64,000 nt of DNA. Source: Ureibacillus aquaedulcis. GTDB taxonomy: Bacteria > Bacillota > Bacilli > Bacillales_A > Planococcaceae. The translations under genes and the position numbers were made by a program. Shown here piece after piece: positions 49,088 through 57,661 of the stretch (its first letter is position 1; each line of letters starts with the position of its first letter). The notes under the pieces are model-generated. The model made no database searches and was not told the origin of the DNA. It saw only the letters and a program-made list of their open reading frames with translations. Where the stretch lies: contig NZ_JAUHTQ010000001.1 in NCBI RefSeq assembly GCF_030418165.1, positions 186,001-250,000 on the forward strand, given 5' to 3'.

Positions 49088-50682
49088 ACCAGTAGATTTC
49101 CTTTCTCTAATTCTTCTTGTAAGGCACGTAACCGTTTATATTGTTCACGTACAGTATGAATATAATCAGCCCAAAAGTTGGTCTTTCCACACTTTTTTGA
49201 AGCAGATTTCATCATTTTCCAAATACGGACGGCCTGTTTATAATTCATTCTCGATTTTTGGTTCACTTCTTCAATGGCATAGAAATGATACAGTGGCAGT
49301 GTCACTTCGGGCGCCTCTTCAATGACTTCCCTTAATCCACAAGTTTCTAGATAAGAAATGGAAGATGGATATAACTGATGCAGGGCAACCCACTCTTCGT
49401 AACGCTTTTCCTTCAATAAATAATGAGAATAGGGCTGAACACCATAAGCACCAAATGCCGAGTAGAGCATTAACTCTTCCTGTTCCGAAAGGGCAACATT
49501 GTCATATAAAAGATGGATTCTTCGTACATACATTTGACGCTGAGAAGGCATCAGATGCCCATTAATGAAATCATTTAAAAGTGGGAGCATCGCCTTTAAT
49601 ATTAATTCAGTCGCAATTTCATCTTGTCGTGATGAGGCGAACTTGGCCAAACCAAAATAGACACTCATTTGGTCTAAAGAAATGCTTTCCAAATGCTGTT
49701 TTAGGGAGTCATATTCTTTCAGTAGAATATGAAAAACATTAAAAACTGTTGAAAGTGGCACTTCTTCACTTAATTTTGACTTCAACTCTTCGTTTTCAAG
49801 ATAAAGCATTAGGTGATCCAATTCTTCCTGGGCGCGCCTTTTCTCGATAAACACCGTATCCCAAAATAATAAATAGATATTTAATCTTCTGCCAGTATAG
49901 TGCTGTCTTTCCAATAAAAATTCTCTTACCAGAACCTGAAGTGCATCAAAAAATGGATCTGTCGCAAAAAGTCGCGACTTCCCGGAAAGCTCATCGATTG
50001 TATTTTGAATATATTCGAAGCGACGATCAAAGAAGTATTCAAAGTAATCATTGCCATTGAATTTGGTATCAAATTGATTTAGATGCTGCCAGATTTTACC
50101 TAATACGGCAATTTCCATAAATAACTTAAAAATTGGCTGCCATTCCCGCTCGAAAGGGAGATGCTTCCTAAGTTTGCTGTGGGCGTTTTCTGAAATGCTC
50201 GAGATGAGATGTTTCTCTATTTGGCGCCCCTCTGGTAAAAGGTGAGTCATGACCTCGTCTACCATAGCAAGCCAATTTTCCGGTGAACGATTAGAGGCAA
50301 GCATATGCAGATTGATGCTTTTTTTCGCCCGCCATTTGGCAGCCCAATCTTGAACAGAGCCAATATATTGGTATAAGGACAAGATGACACTAACCTTATG
50401 GCGACACCAATCTTCCTGAGGGCAGTCACAGATGATTTCCTGGTTGCGGAAATTAATGCTTACATGTGTTAGACGAACATCTTGTACAAAAGCATATAGC
50501 GTAGTAGTAGCAGGAAGATAGCGTTCTATATTTACGGATTTATTACGAACAGCAAAGAGTGCGCGGCGTACAAGTTCCTCGTCTTCAGTGACAGATGGAT
50601 GCAAAGATTGTTCGATTTGTTGTAGTTGAGTTCGAATGAATGTAGCTTGTTCCCAAGCAAGTGTCGAAATCGATATCCCCAT
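49084..50682 (-). CDS. ywqB: SWIM zinc finger protein (YwqB-like)
   Basis: A 532-residue protein with a SWIM-type zinc finger near the N-terminus: Cys85, Cys87, Cys93 and His95 in ICDCPQEDWCRHKVS. SWIM fingers bind DNA or proteins. The rest is helical with repeat-like segments and no enzymatic motif. TAAGGAGCG lies 9 bases before the minus-strand ATG. It is translationally coupled to the SNF2 gene, so the pair probably works as one complex, with the SWIM protein as substrate or DNA adapter. A terminator-like hairpin lies just upstream of its ribosome-binding site. Confidence 0.9.
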   Translation of the reverse strand: MGISISTLAWEQATFIRTQLQQIEQSLHPSVTEDEELVRRALFAVRNKSVNIERYLPATTTLYAFVQDVRLTHVSINFRNQEIICDCPQEDWCRHKVSVILSLYQYIGSVQDWAAKWRAKKSINLHMLASNRSPENWLAMVDEVMTHLLPEGRQIEKHLISSISENAHSKLRKHLPFEREWQPIFKLFMEIAVLGKIWQHLNQFDTKFNGNDYFEYFFDRRFEYIQNTIDELSGKSRLFATDPFFDALQVLVREFLLERQHYTGRRLNIYLLFWDTVFIEKRRAQEELDHLMLYLENEELKSKLSEEVPLSTVFNVFHILLKEYDSLKQHLESISLDQMSVYFGLAKFASSRQDEIATELILKAMLPLLNDFINGHLMPSQRQMYVRRIHLLYDNVALSEQEELMLYSAFGAYGVQPYSHYLLKEKRYEEWVALHQLYPSSISYLETCGLREVIEEAPEVTLPLYHFYAIEEVNQKSRMNYKQAVRIWKMMKSASKKCGKTNFWADYIHTVREQYKRLRALQEELEKGNLLV

Positions 50683-50699
50683 AGTAATACGCTCCTTAG

Positions 50700-50737
50700 A
50701 AAAACACAGAACTTCCAGGAACTGTGTTTTTTCTTTT
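50700..50737. terminator. Bidirectional terminator-like hairpin in the ywqB leader
   Basis: AAAAACACAG and CTGTGTTTTTT pair around an inner CTTCC/GGAA. T runs occur at both ends. On the minus strand it lies right before the ywqB ribosome-binding site, so it can work as an attenuator. The region 50738-51266 otherwise holds no supported gene. Confidence 0.65.
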
Positions 50738-51266
50738 CACTTATTGTTTAATTTTGGTCTTACTAAACACATAACCACCCGGAAATAGGGAAGTTGATGC
50801 CTTATGTTAAGCGGATTTCATTGAAAATGCTTTCGTTCCAATCCGCAAAAAAGCCTGTCCTTCCATTATAACTTGAAAATGCGGGAATGATAAGTAAAAC
50901 GGAAAGTTTAGTAAAAAGGTATCCATTCATCGGTTTGAAATGTAAAATTGCGGGAATTTGTATTTTATGTAAATTTGGTAAATGAAAAGCTAACAGCACC
51001 CGTATACGTTGGGGTTTACAAATATCGATAAAATTAGTAACAATCTGCTAGTTTGAAAAGCGAAAAGTATGGAGAATATATCATTAACAAGCTTCAAAAT
51101 TCGTATGATGAAGTAAACGCATTGTAGATGGCTGCCACTCGTGCTGCTTACCGGAAAAATGAATATTGTTGTTTAAAAAAAGATTGAAATCGCTTACAAA
51201 TACTGAAAAACTGGGGATATGCTTCAACTAGAAAAGTCAGAAAGATCCCAAATAGGAGGGGATAGT

Positions 51267-51740
51267 ATGATTCAAGTACAGTTTATGAAACCTTTTTATA
51301 CGAAAGTAAATGGAAAGACGCTGCGCTTAGTATTTGCTTATCAATATTTTTCAATCGTTAAGGATGATGAGTTGTATCATTTTGTTCCTGTGGAAGGGAA
51401 GGAAATGATTATCGACATCGAAACAAAGCAAATTGAAAATCTGTCAGAGATTTTTGTGTTCCAACGTGGAAGTCGTTTTATTCGTTTACCGCTCTACCAG
51501 CTGCTTTTAATATCAAACGTGCATGAACATTTAACTCCTATCTTAGATCAGGCAACCACACCTGAAGAAAACACGAAAAACGTATCGAATGAAGAAAAGG
51601 AATCGGAAATGCAAAAAATGATTCGCGAACTCGAAGAACAAAATCTAGAGCACCTCATCAATCAAGCTCTGGAACAACGCGACGAAAAACGCTTTTATGA
51701 ATTAGCAGTGCAAAAGACCAAATTGCATGAAGCAAAGTAA
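51267..51740 (+). CDS. IDEAL domain protein, unknown function
   Basis: A 157-residue soluble protein. The N-terminal 90 residues form a beta-rich domain (MIQVQFMKPFYTKVNGKTL, YFSIVKDDELYHFVPVEGK). An acidic linker follows, then a C-terminal motif HLINQALEQRDEKRFYELA that matches the short IDEAL domain common in small Bacillales proteins. I chose the ATG at 51267, 6 bases after AGGAGGGGA. The frame from 51219 contains that site. It is monocistronic, with a clear terminator. The function is not known. Confidence 0.78.
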   Translation: MIQVQFMKPFYTKVNGKTLRLVFAYQYFSIVKDDELYHFVPVEGKEMIIDIETKQIENLSEIFVFQRGSRFIRLPLYQLLLISNVHEHLTPILDQATTPEENTKNVSNEEKESEMQKMIRELEEQNLEHLINQALEQRDEKRFYELAVQKTKLHEAK

Positions 51741-51748
51741 ATAAAGTG

Positions 51749-51785
51749 AAGGCACCTGAATCATTTGATGGCAGGTGCCTTTGTT
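51749..51785 (+). terminator. Terminator of the IDEAL protein gene
   Basis: AAGGCACCTG and CAGGTGCCTT form a perfect 10-bp stem with a 13-base loop, then TTGTTG. Confidence 0.8.
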
Positions 51786-51849
51786 GTAATTGCATGTTTG
51801 TTTTCGGAGATTAAGTGTAGCGGGAGTAGCTAAAAATACCCTGAAACCG

Positions 51850-52062
51850 GAATTGGCTAGAATAATGGATAAAGTGGCTAGATTTCGACAAAAAGTGGCT
51901 AGATTATTGATAAAAGTGGCGAGAATATTCACAAAAGTGGCGAGATTATTTGCAACTGGCGGATATTGAGATAAAGTGGCGGATTTTCGAGAAAAGTTGG
52001 CGGATATATTTGTAAAACTGGCAAATTTATTCCCAAAACAGGCGGATATCTCGAATCCACGA
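51850..52062. repeat. Ten 21-bp imperfect tandem repeats (AAAGTGGCGGAT type)
   Basis: The TGGC core occurs at 51854, 51875, 51896, 51917, 51938, 51957, 51977, 51998 and 52019, with AGGC at 52040. Spacing is 21 bp, with one 19 and one 20. Units drift from GTGGCTAGAT to GTGGCGAGAT to TGGCGGATAT. The array fills the convergent gap between the IDEAL gene and csaB. The minus-strand frame through it reads as ATFxNxL heptads but has no gene features. Confidence 0.9.
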
Positions 52063-52144
52063 CCATCAACTCTACCCGAAACAGCACCCACACAAACAAA
52101 AAAGAAGAGCCCCCCATCTAGGAGCCCTTCCTTCATTAAATTCA

Positions 52145-53218
52145 TCACTTACCAAACACATCTAAAGCCATTTTAGCTGTATCGAGCGCTTGGCTTTGTA
52201 TCGGCTGGATAGTGGCTTTCATCGAAGCTTCAAGGCTTGCTCGATTCTCGAGGATGTCCTTGGCTTGTGCGTATAGCTGATGGCCATCCCAGTTGTCTTG
52301 TTCGACGTGGCCGATAATTGGTTGCCCTGCAATTTTGGCAAAGGCGTCGATTTTCGGGTCGTAGGAAATCGCGATGAATGGTGTGTAGAAAATGCTTGAA
52401 AAAATGAGAGAGTGAAGTCTCATACCAATCAATAATTTCGACTGACCGATAATCGCGATTTTTTCTTCAATGGATAAATCAGCTGGAGCAACCAGACTTT
52501 TTTCCTTCATCAGTTCAGCGAATTCCCTAGACGTTCTCGCATCATGTTCACCATGCATCGGGACGAATATAATGGTTTCTCCGTTACCCGCTAGTTGGTC
52601 TAAGCTATCGACAATTTTTTGTCTGTAGTCAACCGTCGTTGGCCAATCTCGCACACTGATCGCGATGTAATTATCCAATCCAGCACTCTCGAGCCAGCTA
52701 CTATGGAAGCTACTGCCATCCAGCCCAGTTACCGGATCGGGTACAATGCCGATTGATTTTTTAATCCCGATGTTTTCAAGAAGCTTTTTGGACTCTTCAT
52801 CCCTTACAGTAATTTGATCCACTTTGTTCAACGTTTTTCGCACAATCAGCTTGCTGATGCCTTTATTGATGGGCCCCATCCCTTGTGCGTAGACGAACAC
52901 GGGTTTCTTGTGCATCTTTGCAATTTGCATGATGCCGGAATAATAAGGAATGGATTTCATGCCGGTTTGGTCTTGCAGTAAGCTGCCGCCACCGCTGATT
53001 AATCCGTCGGCACCCTTAAGGGCAGCGCTGACTTCTTTCATCTTCCAGCGGTTGACCGCTCCAACGCCATATGTTTGTTGCGTCGATTCCGGGTTATTCG
53101 ATAACACGGTAATTTGAATGTCTTTTTGCAGCTTTCTTAAGGCACTAATGATGGAGAAGAGGATGGCCTCATCTCCAACATTATCGAAACCATAGTAGCC
53201 GGATAAAACGACATGCAC
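52145..53218 (-). CDS. csaB: Polysaccharide pyruvyl transferase CsaB
   Basis: Adds pyruvate ketals from PEP to ManNAc residues of the secondary cell wall polymer, making the ligand for SLH domains. The 357-residue product begins MHVVLSGYYGFDNVGDEAIL and shows LISGGGSLLQDQTG, VFVYAQGMGPINKG, and GMRLHSLIFSSI, all typical of CsaB. I chose the GTG at 53218, whose first base is the last base of the upstream stop (TAGTG), with GAGGTGG just upstream. The GTG at 53227 lies inside that site. It is the last gene of the tagA-flippase-csaB operon and would serve the SLH proteins encoded next to it. Confidence 0.94.
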   Translation of the reverse strand: MHVVLSGYYGFDNVGDEAILFSIISALRKLQKDIQITVLSNNPESTQQTYGVGAVNRWKMKEVSAALKGADGLISGGGSLLQDQTGMKSIPYYSGIMQIAKMHKKPVFVYAQGMGPINKGISKLIVRKTLNKVDQITVRDEESKKLLENIGIKKSIGIVPDPVTGLDGSSFHSSWLESAGLDNYIAISVRDWPTTVDYRQKIVDSLDQLAGNGETIIFVPMHGEHDARTSREFAELMKEKSLVAPADLSIEEKIAIIGQSKLLIGMRLHSLIFSSIFYTPFIAISYDPKIDAFAKIAGQPIIGHVEQDNWDGHQLYAQAKDILENRASLEASMKATIQPIQSQALDTAKMALDVFGK

Positions 53219-56200
53219 TAGGACCACCTCGTTTTTGCTTTAGTAAAGTAGTGGGCTGCGATTTTGAAAATCACGATGAATACCAGACCAATTACAAAGC
53301 CAAGTACTGAACTGTATAGTGTACGCAACAACGACACAGAAACAGGAATGTGTAAGTGGGTGAATGTATTCACGATCGATAGGAATCCTATAACGCCCGG
53401 GATAAGCAAGATCGTTCCCCATTTTTTGTTAATGCCCATTACATAAAGCGCTAGTACGAAGAATGGGAAGCCGATTAGGAATTCCTTCGTTCTTGGACGT
53501 ACATATAATAAATTTTCTAGCCATTGTCTAAACATTAATTCCAATTCACTTACAGAACCGGAGTTGCCAGTACGGCCGATATAGAAGTAGCCAACTGCTG
53601 CAACTACCATCAATAAGAACACATGCCAGTATTTTACTTCTTTATTTAATAAAGTCACCGACGTATTCAGGGAGCCTTTTAAGCCATTCTTCGAGATTTC
53701 GTAAACCTGGAAGAAAGTAAATAAAACAATTCCTGCGATTGGAATAACATAAACAAGCTTCACGCCTCTGAATACTTCGTAGCCTGTAACAAAGCCGTTG
53801 CCGTTTAGTAAGCCAATCACAATGTAGATTCCAATTAAGCTAATCCCGATTGCTTTTACATACTGAACAAAAATATCTCGAATACGAGTGGAACCCTTCG
53901 CCGATTTAATGACTGCGTAGATGGGGGTTAGTACCGCAATGATTAAAGCAAATGCCTGCAGGAACAGGACTTTGTTCAATACAAAGTAAGCAACTGTCAA
54001 TAATGCCATAAAGAGTACGGCCAGAATTCGCAGTTTATTCACTTTGATTAGCTCGCAGATTAAATACATAAAGATCATGCCTGCTAGTAACACAAGCGCC
54101 GTTACCCATGCCGGCACAGAAATTTTCTCGAAATGCTCCGGTGCACCTAAAATAAAGTGGGCCGGCATTTTGTCTTGGACATCTGTTAAATAGCTAACAG
54201 CTTCATCTAGATTTTCTTCTGCATCGCCTTTTGTTTTAATGTGGTAGAAAATCGACTTGATATTACGTTCTTTCACGGCTCTTGTTGTTCGATCGACACT
54301 TTCGGTAACCGTTAAGTTGGTTTGCTTGTTCACATCAATACTATGTAAACGAATCATGTCATACTCGAAAGTTCTCGCTAAATTATATTCTCCTTTAAGC
54401 TGACTTCCTTCAATTGTATAGAAGCTATAGCCTGCTTGTTGCAGGTCCTGTATCCAAGCATCTTGGTCAGGGTGCCCAAATCCAATTACTTCTGTACCTG
54501 AACCCAAAAGTCCAAGTTTATTGTCATCCTTAAGTTCAACTAATTGTTGAACGATTTTAGCGATGGCTGCGTCACTTTCCATATTCGTTGTTCTAAAGAC
54601 AACCATCAAGCCTTGTGCATCCAGGTGGTCAACGATAGACTGGTCGTATCCAAAAGGCATGTCCACTTCAAAATGGTCGGTTGAACTTGGGATGAAGTAG
54701 AAAGGCTTTCCAGCAATCGTCACTTCTTCTGTTTGAAGATTTTCCGTAATAAAGTCTTGATAATAAGGTTCTTCTGGAACTGTTGCATAATAGCCCGGCT
54801 CCTCAGTATCAACAGCGCCTTCATACTGTGTAAAAAGTAAGCTGTCCGCGAGTTCATTTTCTTCATAAACCGATAGGACGTTTTGTTCTTCTAAATCTTC
54901 CAATGATACCGGCTCGATACTTACGGAAGTCAGTCCCGCATCCGCCAGCGTAGACAGTACTTCATCGAGGGTTAAATCACTTTCTTCGACAACCGTTGCG
55001 ATTTCATTATATGGAATGATCACTTCGTATTTGTCATTTGCTGATTCAGCCTGCCACCTATTGATGACACCAGGGATCGAAACAATCAGAATCAGGAGAA
55101 GGATCCCCCAAAGCCACTTTTGTTTAATCATTAATTTGTTCTTCCTCTCATTCATTTCGGATGGTTTCCCATCAAGTGGTTTCCCATCAGGTCGTTTTCC
55201 GTTAAATCGTTTCCCGATAATCGGGAGTTGTTTTAGATCTTCATTATTGATTGCACGCGTGAACCATAGAACACCGAAGTAAATCGCGCCGCCAAGAATC
55301 ATCGCAACAACTACGTACGCAAGAGCAACCAATCTAGACCAATTGGCAATGTCAAACCATAAGGTTGGAAGTCCGATAACTGCTCCCATCAAAAGGGAAG
55401 CAAAGATAATTTTTACGATACTGCCGTTGATAAATGAAAAGCGCATTTTCTTGTAGATGAATGCTGTATTGACAATAAATAAAACTAAATACACCAAAAG
55501 TGTAGAGAATGCAGCCCCATCCAATCCATATGATTGGATAAAGAAGATGTTGGCAAACACCTTTAGCAATACGCCACAAAGAATAATGATGGCCCCTGCT
55601 CTAGCAGAGTCCATCCCTTGCAGAATGCCTGTCCCTAAAATCGTCAGGGAAGTGAAGACAGAGCTTAGGTTGATAATCGCAAGCATCGTACTTCCTTCAA
55701 GATCGGTGAACAGAGCAAGGTTTAAAGGGAGCGTGAGTGCAAGTAGACCCAGTGCTGCCGGCCAAGAAATAAGATGGGTTAGACGATGTGTGCGTTCAAT
55801 GATCGCACGCGTTCCACCTAAATCATTTTCAGCTAATTTCTTTGTGATTAATGGGACAAGCGGCAAAATAATCGACGAAGCGAAAATCGTGGCGATCTGG
55901 ACAAGGGTAAGACCGCGTCCATAAATCCCATATTGATAGGTAATTTCATCATGGCTCACACCAGCACTTCTTAGCCCATAGGTAACAGTAAAGGAGTCGA
56001 CAAAGTTGAATAAAGCCATTGTCACCGATCCGATGGCAATCGGAATGGATATTTTTAAGATGACTTTACTCCAGGACTTAAATTGACCCATTGTAACCTT
56101 CTGGGAAGAGGTTACTTTGACCGAAGAACGGGTATATTGGAATCGTAAATAGAGCAGTGAGGCAAGGGCACCGATTACGGACCCTATCATCACGCCACCA

Positions 56201-56754
56201 GAAACAATTTCAGTGGAATAATCCATCGCTACTAATATATACGACACCAATAAGATTAAGCAGACACGAACCAGCTGTTCAATCACCTGGGAAATCGCAG
56301 TCGGCTGCATATTACCAAATCCCTGAAAATAACCTCGGTAGACGGCCATATAAGGGGCCACTAACAATGTAAGAGCAACAACGATTAAAGTTAGTTTAAC
56401 TTCAGGTCCACCTAAAGCGTTGGCAATAAAGCCTGAGAAGCCCATAATAACGGCAAAGCTCAATACCCCAAAACATAGGGTCAAAATACTCGCTGTAAAG
56501 TAAATTTCCTTGATTTTATGCTGCTCGTTTTTCTGCTGTGCCTCGGCGATCAGTTTTGAAATGGCAAGCGGAATCCCGGCAACTGACAAATAGAGTGCCA
56601 CCATATAAACCGGATACACGGCTGTAAAGATTCCAAGTACCTCGTCTCCGGCAATGTTTTGCAGCGGAATGCGAAAAATGCTTCCTAACACTTTGGAAAG
56701 GAGGGTAGCGATGGTCAGGATGATTGTACTTTTTACAAATGTGGACTGACTCAT
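53218..56754 (-). CDS. Fusion: polysaccharide flippase (Wzx/CsaA-like) plus DUF5693 membrane protein
   Basis: A 1178-residue protein made of two parts. Residues 1 to about 515 are a 14-helix MOP-superfamily exporter (starting MSQSTFVKSTIILTIATLLS, with GSIFRIPLQNIAGDEVLGIF) of the SpoVB/Wzx polysaccharide type. Residues 542-1178 are a DUF5693 protein: one helix, an outer domain of about 300 residues with sugar-enzyme-like YEVIIPYNEIA and FHIKTKGD-type segments, then nine or so helices. The linker (about 516-541) has five-residue repeats DGKPL/DGKPS. An internal ATG at 55131 is preceded by GAGAGGAAG, 9 bases away, so DUF5693 may also be made alone. It probably flips the SLH-binding polymer or its lipid-linked precursor. 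Confidence 0.88.
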   Translation of the reverse strand: MSQSTFVKSTIILTIATLLSKVLGSIFRIPLQNIAGDEVLGIFTAVYPVYMVALYLSVAGIPLAISKLIAEAQQKNEQHKIKEIYFTASILTLCFGVLSFAVIMGFSGFIANALGGPEVKLTLIVVALTLLVAPYMAVYRGYFQGFGNMQPTAISQVIEQLVRVCLILLVSYILVAMDYSTEIVSGGVMIGSVIGALASLLYLRFQYTRSSVKVTSSQKVTMGQFKSWSKVILKISIPIAIGSVTMALFNFVDSFTVTYGLRSAGVSHDEITYQYGIYGRGLTLVQIATIFASSIILPLVPLITKKLAENDLGGTRAIIERTHRLTHLISWPAALGLLALTLPLNLALFTDLEGSTMLAIINLSSVFTSLTILGTGILQGMDSARAGAIIILCGVLLKVFANIFFIQSYGLDGAAFSTLLVYLVLFIVNTAFIYKKMRFSFINGSIVKIIFASLLMGAVIGLPTLWFDIANWSRLVALAYVVVAMILGGAIYFGVLWFTRAINNEDLKQLPIIGKRFNGKRPDGKPLDGKPSEMNERKNKLMIKQKWLWGILLLILIVSIPGVINRWQAESANDKYEVIIPYNEIATVVEESDLTLDEVLSTLADAGLTSVSIEPVSLEDLEEQNVLSVYEENELADSLLFTQYEGAVDTEEPGYYATVPEEPYYQDFITENLQTEEVTIAGKPFYFIPSSTDHFEVDMPFGYDQSIVDHLDAQGLMVVFRTTNMESDAAIAKIVQQLVELKDDNKLGLLGSGTEVIGFGHPDQDAWIQDLQQAGYSFYTIEGSQLKGEYNLARTFEYDMIRLHSIDVNKQTNLTVTESVDRTTRAVKERNIKSIFYHIKTKGDAEENLDEAVSYLTDVQDKMPAHFILGAPEHFEKISVPAWVTALVLLAGMIFMYLICELIKVNKLRILAVLFMALLTVAYFVLNKVLFLQAFALIIAVLTPIYAVIKSAKGSTRIRDIFVQYVKAIGISLIGIYIVIGLLNGNGFVTGYEVFRGVKLVYVIPIAGIVLFTFFQVYEISKNGLKGSLNTSVTLLNKEVKYWHVFLLMVVAAVGYFYIGRTGNSGSVSELELMFRQWLENLLYVRPRTKEFLIGFPFFVLALYVMGINKKWGTILLIPGVIGFLSIVNTFTHLHIPVSVSLLRTLYSSVLGFVIGLVFIVIFKIAAHYFTKAKTRWS

Positions 56755-57491
56755 CTGCTGGATCCCTGTCCTTTACCTTTTATTTGATACACCTTGATGG
56801 CGAACCTTGGGAGCGACAGCATTCTTTTAAAGCGCGTTGGCTGGGAAAGCAGGCGATAAAGCCATTCCAGATTCATCTTTTGCCAGATGACTGGTGCACG
56901 TTTTACTGTTCCTGCAATAACATCGAAGGAACCACCAACACCGATGAATACACCGTGTGAGAATTTATCAACATTTTCCGAAATCCATTTTTCTTGTCTG
57001 GGCACACCTAAAGCCACAAACACTAAATCAGGCTGCGTTTGTGCGATTCTTTCGGCAATGTCATTGTCTTCCCAGTTGAAGTAGCCATCCTGGTAGCCGA
57101 CGATTTCGACATTCGGATAGGTTGCATGAATATTGTCGACAGCTTTTTGCAATGTGTCGTTTTGTGCACCTAACAGGAAGATTTTATAATGTTTTTGATT
57201 GCCTGCTTGGAGCAGCTGAATCATGGAGTCATAGCCTGTTACACGTTCAGGCAGTGATTCGCCGAGAATCTGCGCGGCTTTCACGACACCAATGCCATCT
57301 GCACAAATATATGTGGCTTTTTCAAGATACTGCATAACTTGAGGGTTTTCATTCGCGGTCATCACCACTTCGGGATTTGCAGTGACAACGAACGTTTTTT
57401 CTTTTTGTTGAATTCGATTTTCCAATAAGGAAACAAAACCTTTTTGATCAATATGTAAAAAAGGAACACCCATTATCGTGACTTTCTTCAT
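56751..57491 (-). CDS. tagA: WecB/TagA/CpsF family N-acetylmannosaminyltransferase
   Basis: Transfers ManNAc from UDP-ManNAc to undecaprenyl-PP-GlcNAc at the inner membrane face, an early step in wall teichoic acid or secondary polymer synthesis. The 246-residue product has TANPEVVMTANEN, the catalytic Asp in YICADGIGVVKAA, GYDSMIQLL, and VALGVPRQEKWI. The C-terminal basic LYRLLSQPTRFKRMLSLPRF is the membrane-contact appendage. It overlaps the flippase gene by 4 bases (ATGA). Its substrate is made by the epimerase at 25.4 kb. Confidence 0.93.
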   Translation of the reverse strand: MKKVTIMGVPFLHIDQKGFVSLLENRIQQKEKTFVVTANPEVVMTANENPQVMQYLEKATYICADGIGVVKAAQILGESLPERVTGYDSMIQLLQAGNQKHYKIFLLGAQNDTLQKAVDNIHATYPNVEIVGYQDGYFNWEDNDIAERIAQTQPDLVFVALGVPRQEKWISENVDKFSHGVFIGVGGSFDVIAGTVKRAPVIWQKMNLEWLYRLLSQPTRFKRMLSLPRFAIKVYQIKGKGQGSSR

Positions 57492-57599
57492 ATATAGTAC
57501 TCAAACCTTTCTGTTGATACCTGTTTACCGCACTATCATACCATAAATGGAAACGTTGCAGTTAATTTTCGAAAGACATTGAAAAATAGGGAAGTATGT

Positions 57600-57634
57600 A
57601 GAAAAAACTCCCTCGAATAGTCGAAGGAGTTTCT
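57600..57634 (-). terminator. Terminator of the SLH glucosaminidase gene (minus strand)
   Basis: AAACTCCCTCGA (57604-57615) and TCGAAGGAGTTT (57621-57632) pair. The minus-strand reading is followed by TTTTTTCTAC. Confidence 0.85.
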
Positions 57635-57661
57635 AGTGGAGTGTTGATAAACACCATGTAT

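Noticed and set aside
51060-51240. Possible pseudogene fragment before the IDEAL gene (KYGEYIINKLQNSYDEV then a stop, then MAATRAAYRKNEY)
   Set aside because: The frame reads like protein on either side of one stop codon, but I recognise no parent family and the stretch is short.
51702-52148. Minus-strand 148-residue protein with ATF-N-L heptads
   Set aside because: Periodicity comes from the 21-bp DNA repeat (a multiple of three). The frame overlaps two terminator or gene ends and has no convincing ribosome-binding site.
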